Below are positions 7,116-15,129 of a stretch of 64,000 bases of DNA, in pieces. The notes below the pieces were generated by a model. It was given only the letters and a program-made list of their open reading frames with translations. It made no database searches and had not been told where the DNA came from. Within the stretch, counting starts at the first letter, position 1, and each line of letters starts with the position of its first letter. The stretch is taken from assembly GCA_022843745.1 (NCBI GenBank), contig JALHNB010000004.1:124001-188000 (forward strand). Reading direction: 5' to 3'. The stretch comes from Anaerolineae bacterium (lineage in GTDB: Bacteria > Chloroflexota > Anaerolineae > Aggregatilineales > Phototrophicaceae). The position numbers and the translations under genes were made by a program.

Positions 7116-8807
7116 TTACCTTGTAACCAATTGGAAGCGACGGTTGATCCAGTTACTTCCCGCTGCAATAATCAGGCTGATAATCAGATACGTTAACATG
7201 ACCATGACCATCCCCGTAACCGATTGACCAGACTGATTCATAATTGTCGTTGTAATCAGGAACAAATCGGCATAAGCAATCGCGATTGCCAGACTCGAAT
7301 TTTTCGAGAGGTTCAGATATTGATTGCCAAGCGGCGGGATAATCACGCGCAGAGCCTGGGGCAGGATAATCAGTCGCAGCGTTTGCGAGTTGGTCAACCC
7401 CATCGCGCGTGCCGCTTCAAGCTGACCATAGGGAACGGCCTGGATACCCGCACGGACGATCTCGGCGATAAAGGCAGACGTATAAACAACCAACCCTAAA
7501 AGCAGCGCCATATATTCGGGCTGAATCTCTGTGCCAACGATGAACTTAAAGTTCGTGCGCTCCGGCAGGCGGAAGATCAATGGCGATGGGTTATATTGCA
7601 GTTCATCCTGGATGGTGAGCAGATTTCCAGCGCGGGCTTCTTCCAGCGGCATATAAACCGTCTGGTCTTCCTGCAAAACTGGAATTGATACAGGCGCAGG
7701 TTCGCTGCCGACCACAACCCAGCCGACAATCGCGAAAATGACAACTGCCAACAGCGCATACCAGCCGCGCGGGATAGGCTTGCCGGTGGTTTCGGTGATG
7801 CGTCCAAAATAGACCCACTGCGCGATTGCCAGCACGATGCCCAGCCCGACAAAGGCCATCCATTCCGCAAAACGTGCAGTCGTCAGCAGCTCCGGGAACG
7901 CGAAACCGCGAATGCTGGCATAAAATGCCGGATAAATTTCGATGCGAAAGGCCGAGTTGGGGATAATGCCAAAATAGACGAGCAGCCCACCGATGGCCTG
8001 CCCGATGCTCGATCCTAGTGTCAATCCGCGCCATTGTATCGGCACGAACCAAGCCCCGACGATCAAGACCGCGCTGATGACCGCGTACAGCAGAAAACTA
8101 CTGCTGGTCATATCGCCGTTGGCATAAACACTTTGCCAACTGGGTTGATTGTTATACAGCCAGAAGCCGATCTCGATCATCACCAACATTGCTGCCACAC
8201 CGGAAATAATCGCGTTACGCCGGAATGAGCCTATTTCCCAGCGGCGTGTCCGCCACCAGATCACTAAAATCAAAATTCCATAAAACGCGATTCTGATCGG
8301 AATATGGGCGACACCTTCGGGCGGGAAGGTATAAGCCTCCCTAAAGATGGGAAGCGAGAGCATGACAATGAAATACCAGACGAATAATTGCAGGAGCAGC
8401 GGCGTATTGCGCAAAAGCTCGACATAAACGCGCGAGATAGTGCGTACCAGCCAGTTGCGGCTCAATAAGAAAACACCGATCAGAATACCCAGCAGAGTCG
8501 ATAGCACTAACCCTACTGATACAACACGGAGCGTATTGACCAAACCAACCTGGAAAGCGGTCCCATAACTGCTATTGGAGGTGTACCAGGATGGGCTGTT
8601 GCTGATGTCAAAACCTGCCCGATTTTGCAAAAATGCCAGATTGGGCGTGAGATTATTTTTCTGGAGAGCCGCAAATACGTCTGTCATGATGCGCGAAACC
8701 ACAAAAACCACGAGGATCGCGAAAACGATTTGACCAATCACTTGTAGGAAGCGGACATCTCGCAGGAATGAGGGTATGCTGCTGGGCTGGTGTTGAGTGG
8801 CTGACAT
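7116..8807 (-). CDS. aapQ: Amino-acid ABC transporter permease, AapQ-like, enlarged
   Basis: A 563-residue membrane protein with the two halves of an AapQ-type permease separated by an insert. The N-terminal part has GLVNTLRVVSVGLVLSTLLG and the motif YVELLRNTPLLLQLFVWYF; the C-terminal part has AGIQAVPYGQLEAARAMGL, the EAA loop that contacts the ATPase. Between them (about 165-430) are additional hydrophobic segments and loops, so the protein is longer than the usual ~400 residues. It forms a heterodimer with AapM in the family's known complexes. The start at ATG 8807 has only a weak ribosome binding site. A palindromic repeat (8834-8862) separates it from aapJ. Confidence 0.88.
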   Translation of the reverse strand: MSATQHQPSSIPSFLRDVRFLQVIGQIVFAILVVFVVSRIMTDVFAALQKNNLTPNLAFLQNRAGFDISNSPSWYTSNSSYGTAFQVGLVNTLRVVSVGLVLSTLLGILIGVFLLSRNWLVRTISRVYVELLRNTPLLLQLFVWYFIVMLSLPIFREAYTFPPEGVAHIPIRIAFYGILILVIWWRTRRWEIGSFRRNAIISGVAAMLVMIEIGFWLYNNQPSWQSVYANGDMTSSSFLLYAVISAVLIVGAWFVPIQWRGLTLGSSIGQAIGGLLVYFGIIPNSAFRIEIYPAFYASIRGFAFPELLTTARFAEWMAFVGLGIVLAIAQWVYFGRITETTGKPIPRGWYALLAVVIFAIVGWVVVGSEPAPVSIPVLQEDQTVYMPLEEARAGNLLTIQDELQYNPSPLIFRLPERTNFKFIVGTEIQPEYMALLLGLVVYTSAFIAEIVRAGIQAVPYGQLEAARAMGLTNSQTLRLIILPQALRVIIPPLGNQYLNLSKNSSLAIAIAYADLFLITTTIMNQSGQSVTGMVMVMLTYLIISLIIAAGSNWINRRFQLVTR

Positions 8808-8833
8808 ACGGCTAAAAATGACCCCCGATTAGA

Positions 8834-8862
8834 GTAGGGGCGACTCGGTGAGTCGCCCCTAC
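8834..8862. repeat. Palindromic repeat, copy 1 (12-bp arms)
   Basis: GTAGGGGCGACT, 5-base centre, AGTCGCCCCTAC: perfect 12-bp arms. It sits between aapQ and aapJ and could act as an intercistronic hairpin that stabilises the upstream aapJ message. It is a member of the family described in the findings. Confidence 0.85.
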
Positions 8863-8873
8863 ATACGATTTGA

Positions 8874-9920
8874 TTAGCGGAAGGGCGGTGAATACATCAG
8901 GCCGCCATTCGTCCACAGGTCGTTGACACCACGACCCAGGTTGAAGGGGGTGTCGGGGCCGAGATTACGATCAAAAATTTCACCGTAATTGCCCACCTGA
9001 CGGATGACCGTCACCATGAAATCGTTGGGAATGCCGAGCAGTGAGCCAATGGCGTTATCGCCCTGGCCGAGGAAACGCTGAATTTCAGGAACATCACTGC
9101 CAACGAAATCATCAATGTTCTGGCTGGTGATTCCATATTCTTCTGCCTGGATCAGGCCATAAACCGTCCAGCGGACAATGTCTGCAAACTGTTCGTCAGT
9201 TTGTGGCGACAGCGGCCCCAGCGGTTCTTTGCTCAGGGTGATGTCGAGAATAACATGCGCACCGGGATCTTCCGCGCTGCCCTTGTAGGCAATCAGACCA
9301 CTCTTGTCGGTTGTGAAGGCATCGCAACGTCCAGCCAGATAAGCGTCCCAGGTCGCTGTAGCGTCCGCGAACACTTGCGGGTCGTAGTCCAGGCCACGCA
9401 CCGACATCGCATCGGCGAGGTTGAGTTCAGTGGTCGTACCGGATTGGACGCAGATTGAAGCGCCATCCAGTTCTTCAATAGCGACGATACCGCTTTCGGT
9501 CTTCACCATGAGGCCTTGACCATCATAGAAGGTCGTCGGGCCAAAGGTCGCTGCCCACACCACATCACGGCTGAGAGTGAAGGTCGTATTGCGTGACATC
9601 ACATCAATCTCACCGCTCTGAACTGCGGCCTGACGTTCGCCAGCTTCCAGAGGACGGAAGGAAACTTTGGTTGAGTCACCCAGAACAGCGGAGGCAACTG
9701 CGCGGCAAATATCCACGTCAAAGCCCTGCCATTCACCAGCTTCGTTAACGGTGGCAAATCCAGCGAGACCTGAGCCATTCGCACCGCAGACCAATTCGCC
9801 ACGATCCAAAATAGCTTGCGTGATGGGGCCGACTGTAACCTGATCCTGCGCGACTGCTACCGACATAACGCTAAACGCGGCAACCAGCGCAAGCAAAACA
9901 AAAGCTAAACGTTTAAACAT
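8874..9920 (-). CDS. aapJ: Amino-acid ABC transporter substrate-binding protein
   Basis: A 348-residue secreted binding protein of the AapJ/BztA family. A signal peptide (MFKRLAFVLLALVAAFSVMSVAVAQ) is followed by ILDRGELVCGANG, the GFDVDICRAVASAVLGD motif of family 3 binding proteins, and VMSRNTTFTLSRD, whose arginines are expected to bind the ligand carboxylate. ATG 9920 has a perfect AAGGAG; the frame remains open further upstream without a better start. As the first gene of aapJQMP it should be the most abundant product. It captures L-amino acids outside the membrane and delivers them to AapQM. Confidence 0.93.
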   Translation of the reverse strand: MFKRLAFVLLALVAAFSVMSVAVAQDQVTVGPITQAILDRGELVCGANGSGLAGFATVNEAGEWQGFDVDICRAVASAVLGDSTKVSFRPLEAGERQAAVQSGEIDVMSRNTTFTLSRDVVWAATFGPTTFYDGQGLMVKTESGIVAIEELDGASICVQSGTTTELNLADAMSVRGLDYDPQVFADATATWDAYLAGRCDAFTTDKSGLIAYKGSAEDPGAHVILDITLSKEPLGPLSPQTDEQFADIVRWTVYGLIQAEEYGITSQNIDDFVGSDVPEIQRFLGQGDNAIGSLLGIPNDFMVTVIRQVGNYGEIFDRNLGPDTPFNLGRGVNDLWTNGGLMYSPPFR

Positions 9921-10174
9921 AGAGTATCTCCTTAGAAGATGGGATATAAAACTCTTGCATTCACAATTCGAAGTGCAAATCAAGCTTTACAATGTTGGTA
10001 CGATTTGGTTCTTTACTTGGTTTAGCAGTCTACCCTACACCCGAAAAGATGTCAAAAATTAACATATCGGATTGTTTCAGCATTGTACCGAACCCAGAAC
10101 ACAGATTATGCGGCGCGTTTTTACAAGACGCTGCATTATTCTTATGGTAGAAATGACCAAACCTGCACCACAAA

Positions 10175-11269
10175 TCAGCGCCAGAGGGGAGAGAAGATCA
10201 ATCCGCCATCCGACCAGAGCGCGTTCAGGCTGCGTTCAATTGGTAACGTGCTGGCAGCACCCAGCGAACGATCATAAATCTCGCCATAATTGCCGTTCTG
10301 CCGGATGACCTCGGCCATAAAATCGTTCGCCAATCCCAACTGACCACCCAATCCCAGGAAAGGGTCTACCAGACGGGCGATAGGCAAGCCGACTCGCGTG
10401 GTATAGATTTCGTCGGTTTCATCTTCAAGGCGCAGAAATTCGTCAATATTTTCACTGCTGACACCCAATTCTTCGGCATAGATCAGCCCCCAGATTGTCC
10501 AATCAACAATGCTGCTCCACTGTTGATCGCCATAGCGGTAAACGGGAGCGATGGCAACACGCGTGAATGGCTCACTCCAGACCACATAAGATGAAGGATC
10601 ATCGGTGCTATGACGGCGGATCTCGAGCAGTGAACGGGATAGAGTCTGGGCATTGCAGCGACCAGCCAGAAACGCTTCCTGCATGGCAGCGGGTGTATCA
10701 AGCGATAGTAAATCATAGTTTAAGCCACGCTGACTCATTGCCGAGTCCAGATTGCTCAGGTCGTCTGAGCCAGTGAGCGCACAGATCGTTTGCTCGTCCA
10801 GGTCTTCCCAGGCTTCGATGCCGCTGTCGGTACGCACCATAATGGACTGACCATCATAAAAGATGGGTGGGCCAAAATCCAAGCCCCCCTGCGCATCCTG
10901 AGTCAGATTTTGAGCCGTGTGTTGTATAAACAGAACATCCAGTTGGCCTGAAAGCAGCGCAGTGGGCGGTGTATCGACAGTTTGCAGGCGCAGGTCGATA
11001 GCAGTGGCATCACCAAAAATTGCAGTTGCAACTGCACGGCAAAAATCGATATTTATGCCGCTAATGCTGCCCGTATTCGGATTGAGGAATCCAAAACCGA
11101 AAATTTCCTGGTTGATACCGCAAATCAATTGACCGCGTGTGAGAACGGTATCCAGCATAGAACCTGGCACTGGAGTCGGCGTTGGTATTAGTTGTTGAGC
11201 AAAGGTCAGTGAAGGCCAGATAAGCACCAACAGAATCAGCAGAAATGGCGTTCGTTTGAGTTTAAGCAT
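10175..11269 (-). CDS. Second, diverged AapJ-like substrate-binding protein
   Basis: A 364-residue exported protein (signal peptide MLKLKRTPFLLILLVLIWPS, cleavage near TFAQ). The fold follows AapJ: LTRGQLICGINQ, GINIDFCRAVATAIFGD, FYDGQSIMVRTDSGI and a matching C-terminus (NGNYGEIYDRSLGA). The ligand segment differs: where AapJ has SRNTTFTLSRD this protein reads FIQHTAQNLTQD, so both arginines are replaced by glutamine. ATG 11269 has AGGA at good spacing; an ATG 12 codons upstream is less likely. It lies directly upstream of aapJ on the same strand and may feed the same permease with a different ligand, or be a paralogue losing function. Confidence 0.85.
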   Translation of the reverse strand: MLKLKRTPFLLILLVLIWPSLTFAQQLIPTPTPVPGSMLDTVLTRGQLICGINQEIFGFGFLNPNTGSISGINIDFCRAVATAIFGDATAIDLRLQTVDTPPTALLSGQLDVLFIQHTAQNLTQDAQGGLDFGPPIFYDGQSIMVRTDSGIEAWEDLDEQTICALTGSDDLSNLDSAMSQRGLNYDLLSLDTPAAMQEAFLAGRCNAQTLSRSLLEIRRHSTDDPSSYVVWSEPFTRVAIAPVYRYGDQQWSSIVDWTIWGLIYAEELGVSSENIDEFLRLEDETDEIYTTRVGLPIARLVDPFLGLGGQLGLANDFMAEVIRQNGNYGEIYDRSLGAASTLPIERSLNALWSDGGLIFSPLWR

Positions 11270-11276
11270 AAATTTC

Positions 11277-11558
11277 CTACGTAGCATCTGGAGGACGGAT
11301 TTCATTCAGTTTTTTAACGATGAGCGCCCGGATTTCACCAGGTTCAGCGTGGCGTCCAAGCGTTTTTTTCGAAAAGATCAATTCACCATTAACGGACACT
11401 TCAAAAACACCGCCTTTGCTGGGAATCAATCTCCATGAACGGATAAACACCTCGATTTCACGCTCGTTCAAAACCTCGTCTGTCAAACTGACAGCGCGTG
11501 GGGTATGGTGTCAAACCGCACAATATTCGACAGTAATGTCGATGAGAGCAAGCTGCAT
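11277..11558 (-). CDS. SelT/SelW/SelH (Rdx) family protein, candidate selenoprotein with in-frame TGA
   Basis: Reading from ATG 11558 (GGGAG eight bases upstream), the frame gives MQLALIDITVEYCAV, TGA at 11513-11511, then HHTPRAVSLTDEVLNE and the complete Rdx domain (RLIPSKGGVFEVSVNGELIFSKK, GRHAEPGEIRALI) to the stop at 11277. With TGA read as selenocysteine the product is 93 residues with CAVU, which aligns with the redox CxxC of Cys-containing homologues; the PRA..L..E.L pattern after it matches the family as well. Conventional gene calling would start at TTG 11486 and lose the redox motif. A hairpin suited to be a bacterial SECIS element follows the TGA. The family (thioredoxin-like redox proteins) is certain; selenocysteine is an inference. 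A pseudogene with a nonsense mutation is the main alternative. Confidence 0.72.
11480..11494 (-). promoter_or_regulatory. Candidate bacterial SECIS hairpin
   Basis: On the minus strand, CTGTCA-GTT-TGACAG forms a 6-bp stem with a GUU loop whose first base is G. The stem begins 16 bases after the in-frame TGA, so the loop G is about 23 bases downstream, inside the window known for bacterial SECIS elements. Confidence 0.5.
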
Positions 11559-11705
11559 CGTTTTTTCTCCCAATAGTCATACACGACTTAACTATAGCAA
11601 ATCTACGAATTTCAACCAAAATTAGGAATTCGTTGCTTGACGTAAAGAGACTTTAAATATCACAATAAAAATATACAGTATTCAGTGAGATAGAGGGAAA
11701 TACCT

Positions 11706-12233
11706 GTGCAAACACTAAATTCCGATGTCAAGTGGGTGAACTGCCGATACTGCGGCAAGACAAACCAGGCGCACCAGGTCGTATGTCATGCCTGCGGGCG
11801 GTTGTTGATGCGGGCGAAGCAAAACCAGGAAGCACAGGTTATCGACCCCACCAGTGACCGTTACAAGACTCAGGAATTTTTTAGCGATCACTCGATCCTC
11901 AATCTTCGGGTCAACGAAACCGGTAAAGTCTACGAACTCTATCCTCAAAAAAGCAGAGTCGAACTGCTGATCGGGCGTTTGACCAACAACAGCAAACCTG
12001 ATCTTGACCTGGGCGAACAGGGCGGCGATAAGCGCGGTGTTTCGCGGGTTCACCTCTCCGTTCGTTATGACTTTATCCAGCACACCGTTCACGTCAGTGA
12101 CCTGAGCAGCGCCAATGGTTCATTTATCAATGGGCAGCGGATTTACCCCAACGAAATTCGCATTCTACGGGATGGAGATGAATTGAAATTGGGCAAGATG
12201 GCTTTAAACGTGAGCTTTTCACATCCGAAATAA
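11706..12233 (+). CDS. Zinc-ribbon and FHA domain protein
   Basis: A 175-residue cytoplasmic protein. Residues about 11-34 form a zinc ribbon (CRYCGKTNQ...CHACGRLL, two CxxC pairs). An FHA domain fills about 75-175, with the core residues GR (LLIGRLTN), SRVH and NGS (SSANGSFINGQRI). FHA domains bind phosphothreonine peptides, so a Ser/Thr kinase elsewhere is implied; none is in the window. GTG 11706 has AGAGGG at good spacing. It shares its whole architecture with the next gene, which has an additional N-terminal extension, so the two are tandem paralogues. Confidence 0.85.
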   Translation: MQTLNSDVKWVNCRYCGKTNQAHQVVCHACGRLLMRAKQNQEAQVIDPTSDRYKTQEFFSDHSILNLRVNETGKVYELYPQKSRVELLIGRLTNNSKPDLDLGEQGGDKRGVSRVHLSVRYDFIQHTVHVSDLSSANGSFINGQRIYPNEIRILRDGDELKLGKMALNVSFSHPK

Positions 12234-12304
12234 ATGTATATTCGGTCTGCGTAAGTTCTGAGTAAACGTGTGGTCTGTGCAGATGCGAGGAGTTGTTGGT
12301 CAAA

Positions 12305-13186
12305 ATGGCGGCCCTACAGAAGATTCTTGCTGAATATGCCAAAATGCGCGATAACGGCGTGGAAGTCAAAGCCAGCTTAAATACTCTGCGCGATGAAATT
12401 GAACTGCTCAATGAAAAAGAAAAGCAGGATTTGGTACGCCTGCTGCGCGCACACGAGGCAGGGGAAACCCAACCTGTCACAACAGCCACGCCTGTTCAGG
12501 CAACTGCCTCTGTTCAGCCGATCACGCCTATTCAGGCAGTTGCCCCAGCACAACCGATCACACCGATTCAGGTGGCTACCCCGCCTGTCGAGCATGAAGC
12601 AACTCGTAAAATTCCGCTGCGCAATCTGGCAAAAGAACGCCAAACCAATGAACAGGAAAAAACCGCGACTAATCAGGTGATCTGGATTAACTGCCCCAAC
12701 TGCAATCGAAGCAATCAGAAGCACGAACTGGTCTGTTATTCGTGTGGGCATCTTTTGGAAGCGTCCAAAAGCCAGCAGGAAACCCAAGCACTGGCGGAAA
12801 CCAACGATTTAACGTACAGCGAAGATTTTTTCGATCAGGACTCGGTGCTGATCCTCAAGGCACGAAGCAGTGGTAAAACATTTCTGGCCGAGCCACAAAA
12901 AAGCGATCATGAATTGGTGGTAGGCCGGAGCGCGAAAGGCAGCGCGGTGATGCCAGATATTGACCTGGCCGATGAAGACGGTGATAAGCTGGGGGTATCG
13001 CGGCTGCATCTGAATATTGGCTATGATGAACGATCACACACGATCTGTGTCTCTGATATAGGAAGTGCGAACGGAACTTACCTCAACGGTCAGCGCTTGC
13101 ATCCGCATGAAGTGCGTGTCCTGCGCGATCATGACGAAGTGCGTCTGGGCAAACTGGTGCTGCTGGTTTCATTTCGCCATCAATAA
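12305..13186 (+). CDS. Coiled-coil, zinc-ribbon and FHA domain protein
   Basis: A 293-residue paralogue of the preceding protein. It begins with a charged helical segment (MAALQKILAEYAKMRDNG... DEIELLNEKEKQDLVRLLRAHEAG), then a repetitive linker of QPITPIQ and VQATA units (about 55-95), a zinc ribbon (CPNCNRSNQ...CYSCGHLL), and a C-terminal FHA domain with VVGRS, SRLH and SANGTYLNGQRL. A GAGGAG lies 12 bases before ATG 12305; TTG at 12296 is an alternative start. Expected to read phosphothreonine marks, as its neighbour does. The ATG choice is the main uncertainty. Confidence 0.85.
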   Translation: MAALQKILAEYAKMRDNGVEVKASLNTLRDEIELLNEKEKQDLVRLLRAHEAGETQPVTTATPVQATASVQPITPIQAVAPAQPITPIQVATPPVEHEATRKIPLRNLAKERQTNEQEKTATNQVIWINCPNCNRSNQKHELVCYSCGHLLEASKSQQETQALAETNDLTYSEDFFDQDSVLILKARSSGKTFLAEPQKSDHELVVGRSAKGSAVMPDIDLADEDGDKLGVSRLHLNIGYDERSHTICVSDIGSANGTYLNGQRLHPHEVRVLRDHDEVRLGKLVLLVSFRHQ

Positions 13187-13200
13187 GCGAATATTTGTCA

Positions 13201-13887
13201 TCAGGTCTTGTCTAACGCCTGCACCAGATCACATGCCTCGTCCACGACGCGATTAAATAGAATATGGGTCAGCCCATCATCGACCTGATAGGGGCCGCCA
13301 TAATTGCCATCGCCCAGCAAATCGCGAATGCTGCGTCCGTCGTCCAGATACCCCAGATTAACAATCGGTTTTTCACCCGATGGCGACTCCGCTACCCGAT
13401 TAAAGGGGAAATTTTCGCCCCAATTGGCATGGTCAAGACGTAAATTAAACTCTGCCTCGAAAGCGTGGACTGCCGGGCTGCGCCACCAATCGTACCAGGT
13501 GATCCGCGCCAGGTTATCAATGCGGATATCATCAATGGCTGTTGGTATGGTGTTACCGCCATGTCCATTGAGGATAAAAAAGCCATTGAACCCCTGAACC
13601 ATCAACCCCTGGATGATTTCAGTTAATATGTTATCAAATGCCGGCTTGCTGATGCTGATCGTGCCGGGAAATGTGGTGAAATGCTCACTCTGACCAAAGT
13701 TAAGCGGCGGTGCGATGAGAACTTTTTCACGTTCCGCGATTGCAAGCGCGAGCTTCGAGGGGATGAGAATGTCAGTGAGCAGGCTTAAATAAGCGTGCTG
13801 CTCGGTAGCGCCCGTGATTAAAATAATCCTGTCATCCGTTTTGAGATATTCCTCGACATCCATCCAATTTAAATCTTCGAGTCGCAT
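13201..13887 (-). CDS. Creatininase family protein
   Basis: A 228-residue protein of the creatinine amidohydrolase family (PF02633), metal-dependent amide hydrolases. The signature GATEQHAYLSLLTD near residue 26 supplies the usual Glu, His and Asp metal ligands, and ILNGHGGN near 108 is the second conserved motif. A WGENFPFNR segment follows. The family covers creatininase, formylamide deformylases and mycofactocin-type enzymes; nothing here picks one substrate. It lies on the opposite strand between the FHA genes and the TIR cluster and converges on the 12305 gene with a 14-base gap. The start at ATG 13887 gives a normal family length. Confidence 0.82.
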   Translation of the reverse strand: MRLEDLNWMDVEEYLKTDDRIILITGATEQHAYLSLLTDILIPSKLALAIAEREKVLIAPPLNFGQSEHFTTFPGTISISKPAFDNILTEIIQGLMVQGFNGFFILNGHGGNTIPTAIDDIRIDNLARITWYDWWRSPAVHAFEAEFNLRLDHANWGENFPFNRVAESPSGEKPIVNLGYLDDGRSIRDLLGDGNYGGPYQVDDGLTHILFNRVVDEACDLVQALDKT

Positions 13888-14079
13888 CGCTCGTCCCTTT
13901 GTATGGTTTTTACAATATTTTTACAACCGGATTATAACCAGGTTTTGCGCGATAAAAACAGATTGGCCTTAGATTCTGAATTCATAATCCCAATGAGATG
14001 GGTGATTACCGAAATTCGATACTAAGTTACAATACAGTGTAAAATGAGAGCGTAATCCACAAGGCCAGGAGCAATATCC

Positions 14080-14316
14080 GTGACTGATGCGAAAATCAAA
14101 GCCATATTAAATGAAATGCGCAGCCGATATGCGATCCCGCGCAAAAAGGCCGCTGACGAATTGGTGCGGATCGGCGCACCGGCTGTTCCCATGTTGATCG
14201 AGACCTTAAATGATAAAATCCCTGAAGTGAGACAGGCCGCCGCTGATGCGCTGGCACGCATCGGCACGCCCGAAGCGCTGATCGCTCTCAAACGGTGGTA
14301 TGCTGAAAAAAGTTGA
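14080..14316 (+). CDS. Small HEAT-repeat protein
   Basis: A 78-residue protein from GTG 14080 (CAGGAG upstream). It consists of about two PBS-lyase-type HEAT repeats (ADELVRIGAPAVPMLIETLNDKIPEVRQAAADALARIG) and ends TPEALIALKRWYAEKS. That end closely matches the C-terminus of the TIR-HEAT protein two genes downstream (IGTPEALTAVRQWMMKT), so it looks like a free-standing copy of that protein's C-terminal unit. Twelve bases separate it from the TIR-FHA gene, so the three genes form one operon. Probable role: protein-protein interaction. Confidence 0.75.
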   Translation: MTDAKIKAILNEMRSRYAIPRKKAADELVRIGAPAVPMLIETLNDKIPEVRQAAADALARIGTPEALIALKRWYAEKS

Positions 14317-14328
14317 CGGAGCCTCGTC

Positions 14329-15108
14329 ATGAGTCATGTTTTTGTTTCATATTCGCGTAAAGACGTCGAATTTGTAGAAATGCTGCGCCAGCGGCTCAGA
14401 GACGCTGATCTTGACGTATGGACAGACAGCGGTGTTCGCCCTGGGAACGACTGGCGCACCGAAATTGATGACGCTATTCGCAATGCCTTCGTGGTGTTAA
14501 TCGTTGTGACACCCGCAGCCAGGGTTTCAGAATATGTCGCCTATGAGTGGGCTTTTGCTCTCGGTGCGGGGATCAAGGTTATCCCCATGATTGTGGAAGC
14601 GACACCGCTCCATCCTCGGCTAGAATTTTTGCAGCATGTCGTATTCAGCGGCGATCCTGATAAAGGCTATCCCTGGGAAAAGCTGATCGAGGGACTCCAG
14701 CAGATCAAACAAGATACGCACTCACCAACCATGCCCGGCCACAATAAAATGCCAGGGCTGCCCGATTTTGGGACAGCGCGGTTGAATGCACCCGGTGTGT
14801 GGTTGATTACCCAGCGTGGGCCGCAGCCGGATCAGCGCTGGAATCTCAACAAGGAAATGGTGACGATAGGCCGCGAAATCACGAACGATATTGTCATCAA
14901 CGACCAGCAAGTCAGCCGTCGTCATGTGCGTTTTGTTCGCATCACGCGCGGCATTGTACCGAATTTCTCGATTGAAGACCTGGGATCAAGTAATGGGACA
15001 TTTGTGAATCAGGAGCGATTGGTGCAGGGGACAAAAGCGCTTAAAGATGGCGATGTGATACAACTAGGCGATACCGTCGTATTGTCCTATAAATTAATCA
15101 TCGAGTGA
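14329..15108 (+). CDS. TIR-FHA domain protein
   Basis: A 259-residue protein. Residues 1-125 are a TIR domain of the prokaryotic type: HVFVSYSRKD at the start, DVWTDSGVRPGNDW, and SEYVAYEWAFALGAG, in which E73 occupies the place of the catalytic glutamate of TIR NADases. Residues about 160-259 are an FHA domain with TIGRE, SRRH and SSNGTFVNQERL. The pairing suggests that phosphothreonine binding recruits or gates the TIR module. It is the middle gene of HEAT, TIR-FHA, TIR-HEAT. NAD hydrolysis is inferred from the glutamate position only; a scaffold role is possible. Confidence 0.85.
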   Translation: MSHVFVSYSRKDVEFVEMLRQRLRDADLDVWTDSGVRPGNDWRTEIDDAIRNAFVVLIVVTPAARVSEYVAYEWAFALGAGIKVIPMIVEATPLHPRLEFLQHVVFSGDPDKGYPWEKLIEGLQQIKQDTHSPTMPGHNKMPGLPDFGTARLNAPGVWLITQRGPQPDQRWNLNKEMVTIGREITNDIVINDQQVSRRHVRFVRITRGIVPNFSIEDLGSSNGTFVNQERLVQGTKALKDGDVIQLGDTVVLSYKLIIE

Positions 15109-15129
15109 GCGACGGCAAAGGGAAAAAAG

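Noticed and set aside
10083-10277. Plus-strand 64-codon frame between aapJ and the second binding protein
   Set aside because: No ribosome binding site, no domain, and it runs into the opposite gene.
11277-11486. 69-residue SelW-like protein starting at TTG
   Set aside because: It lacks the redox motif and a ribosome binding site; the longer reading through TGA explains the sequence better.
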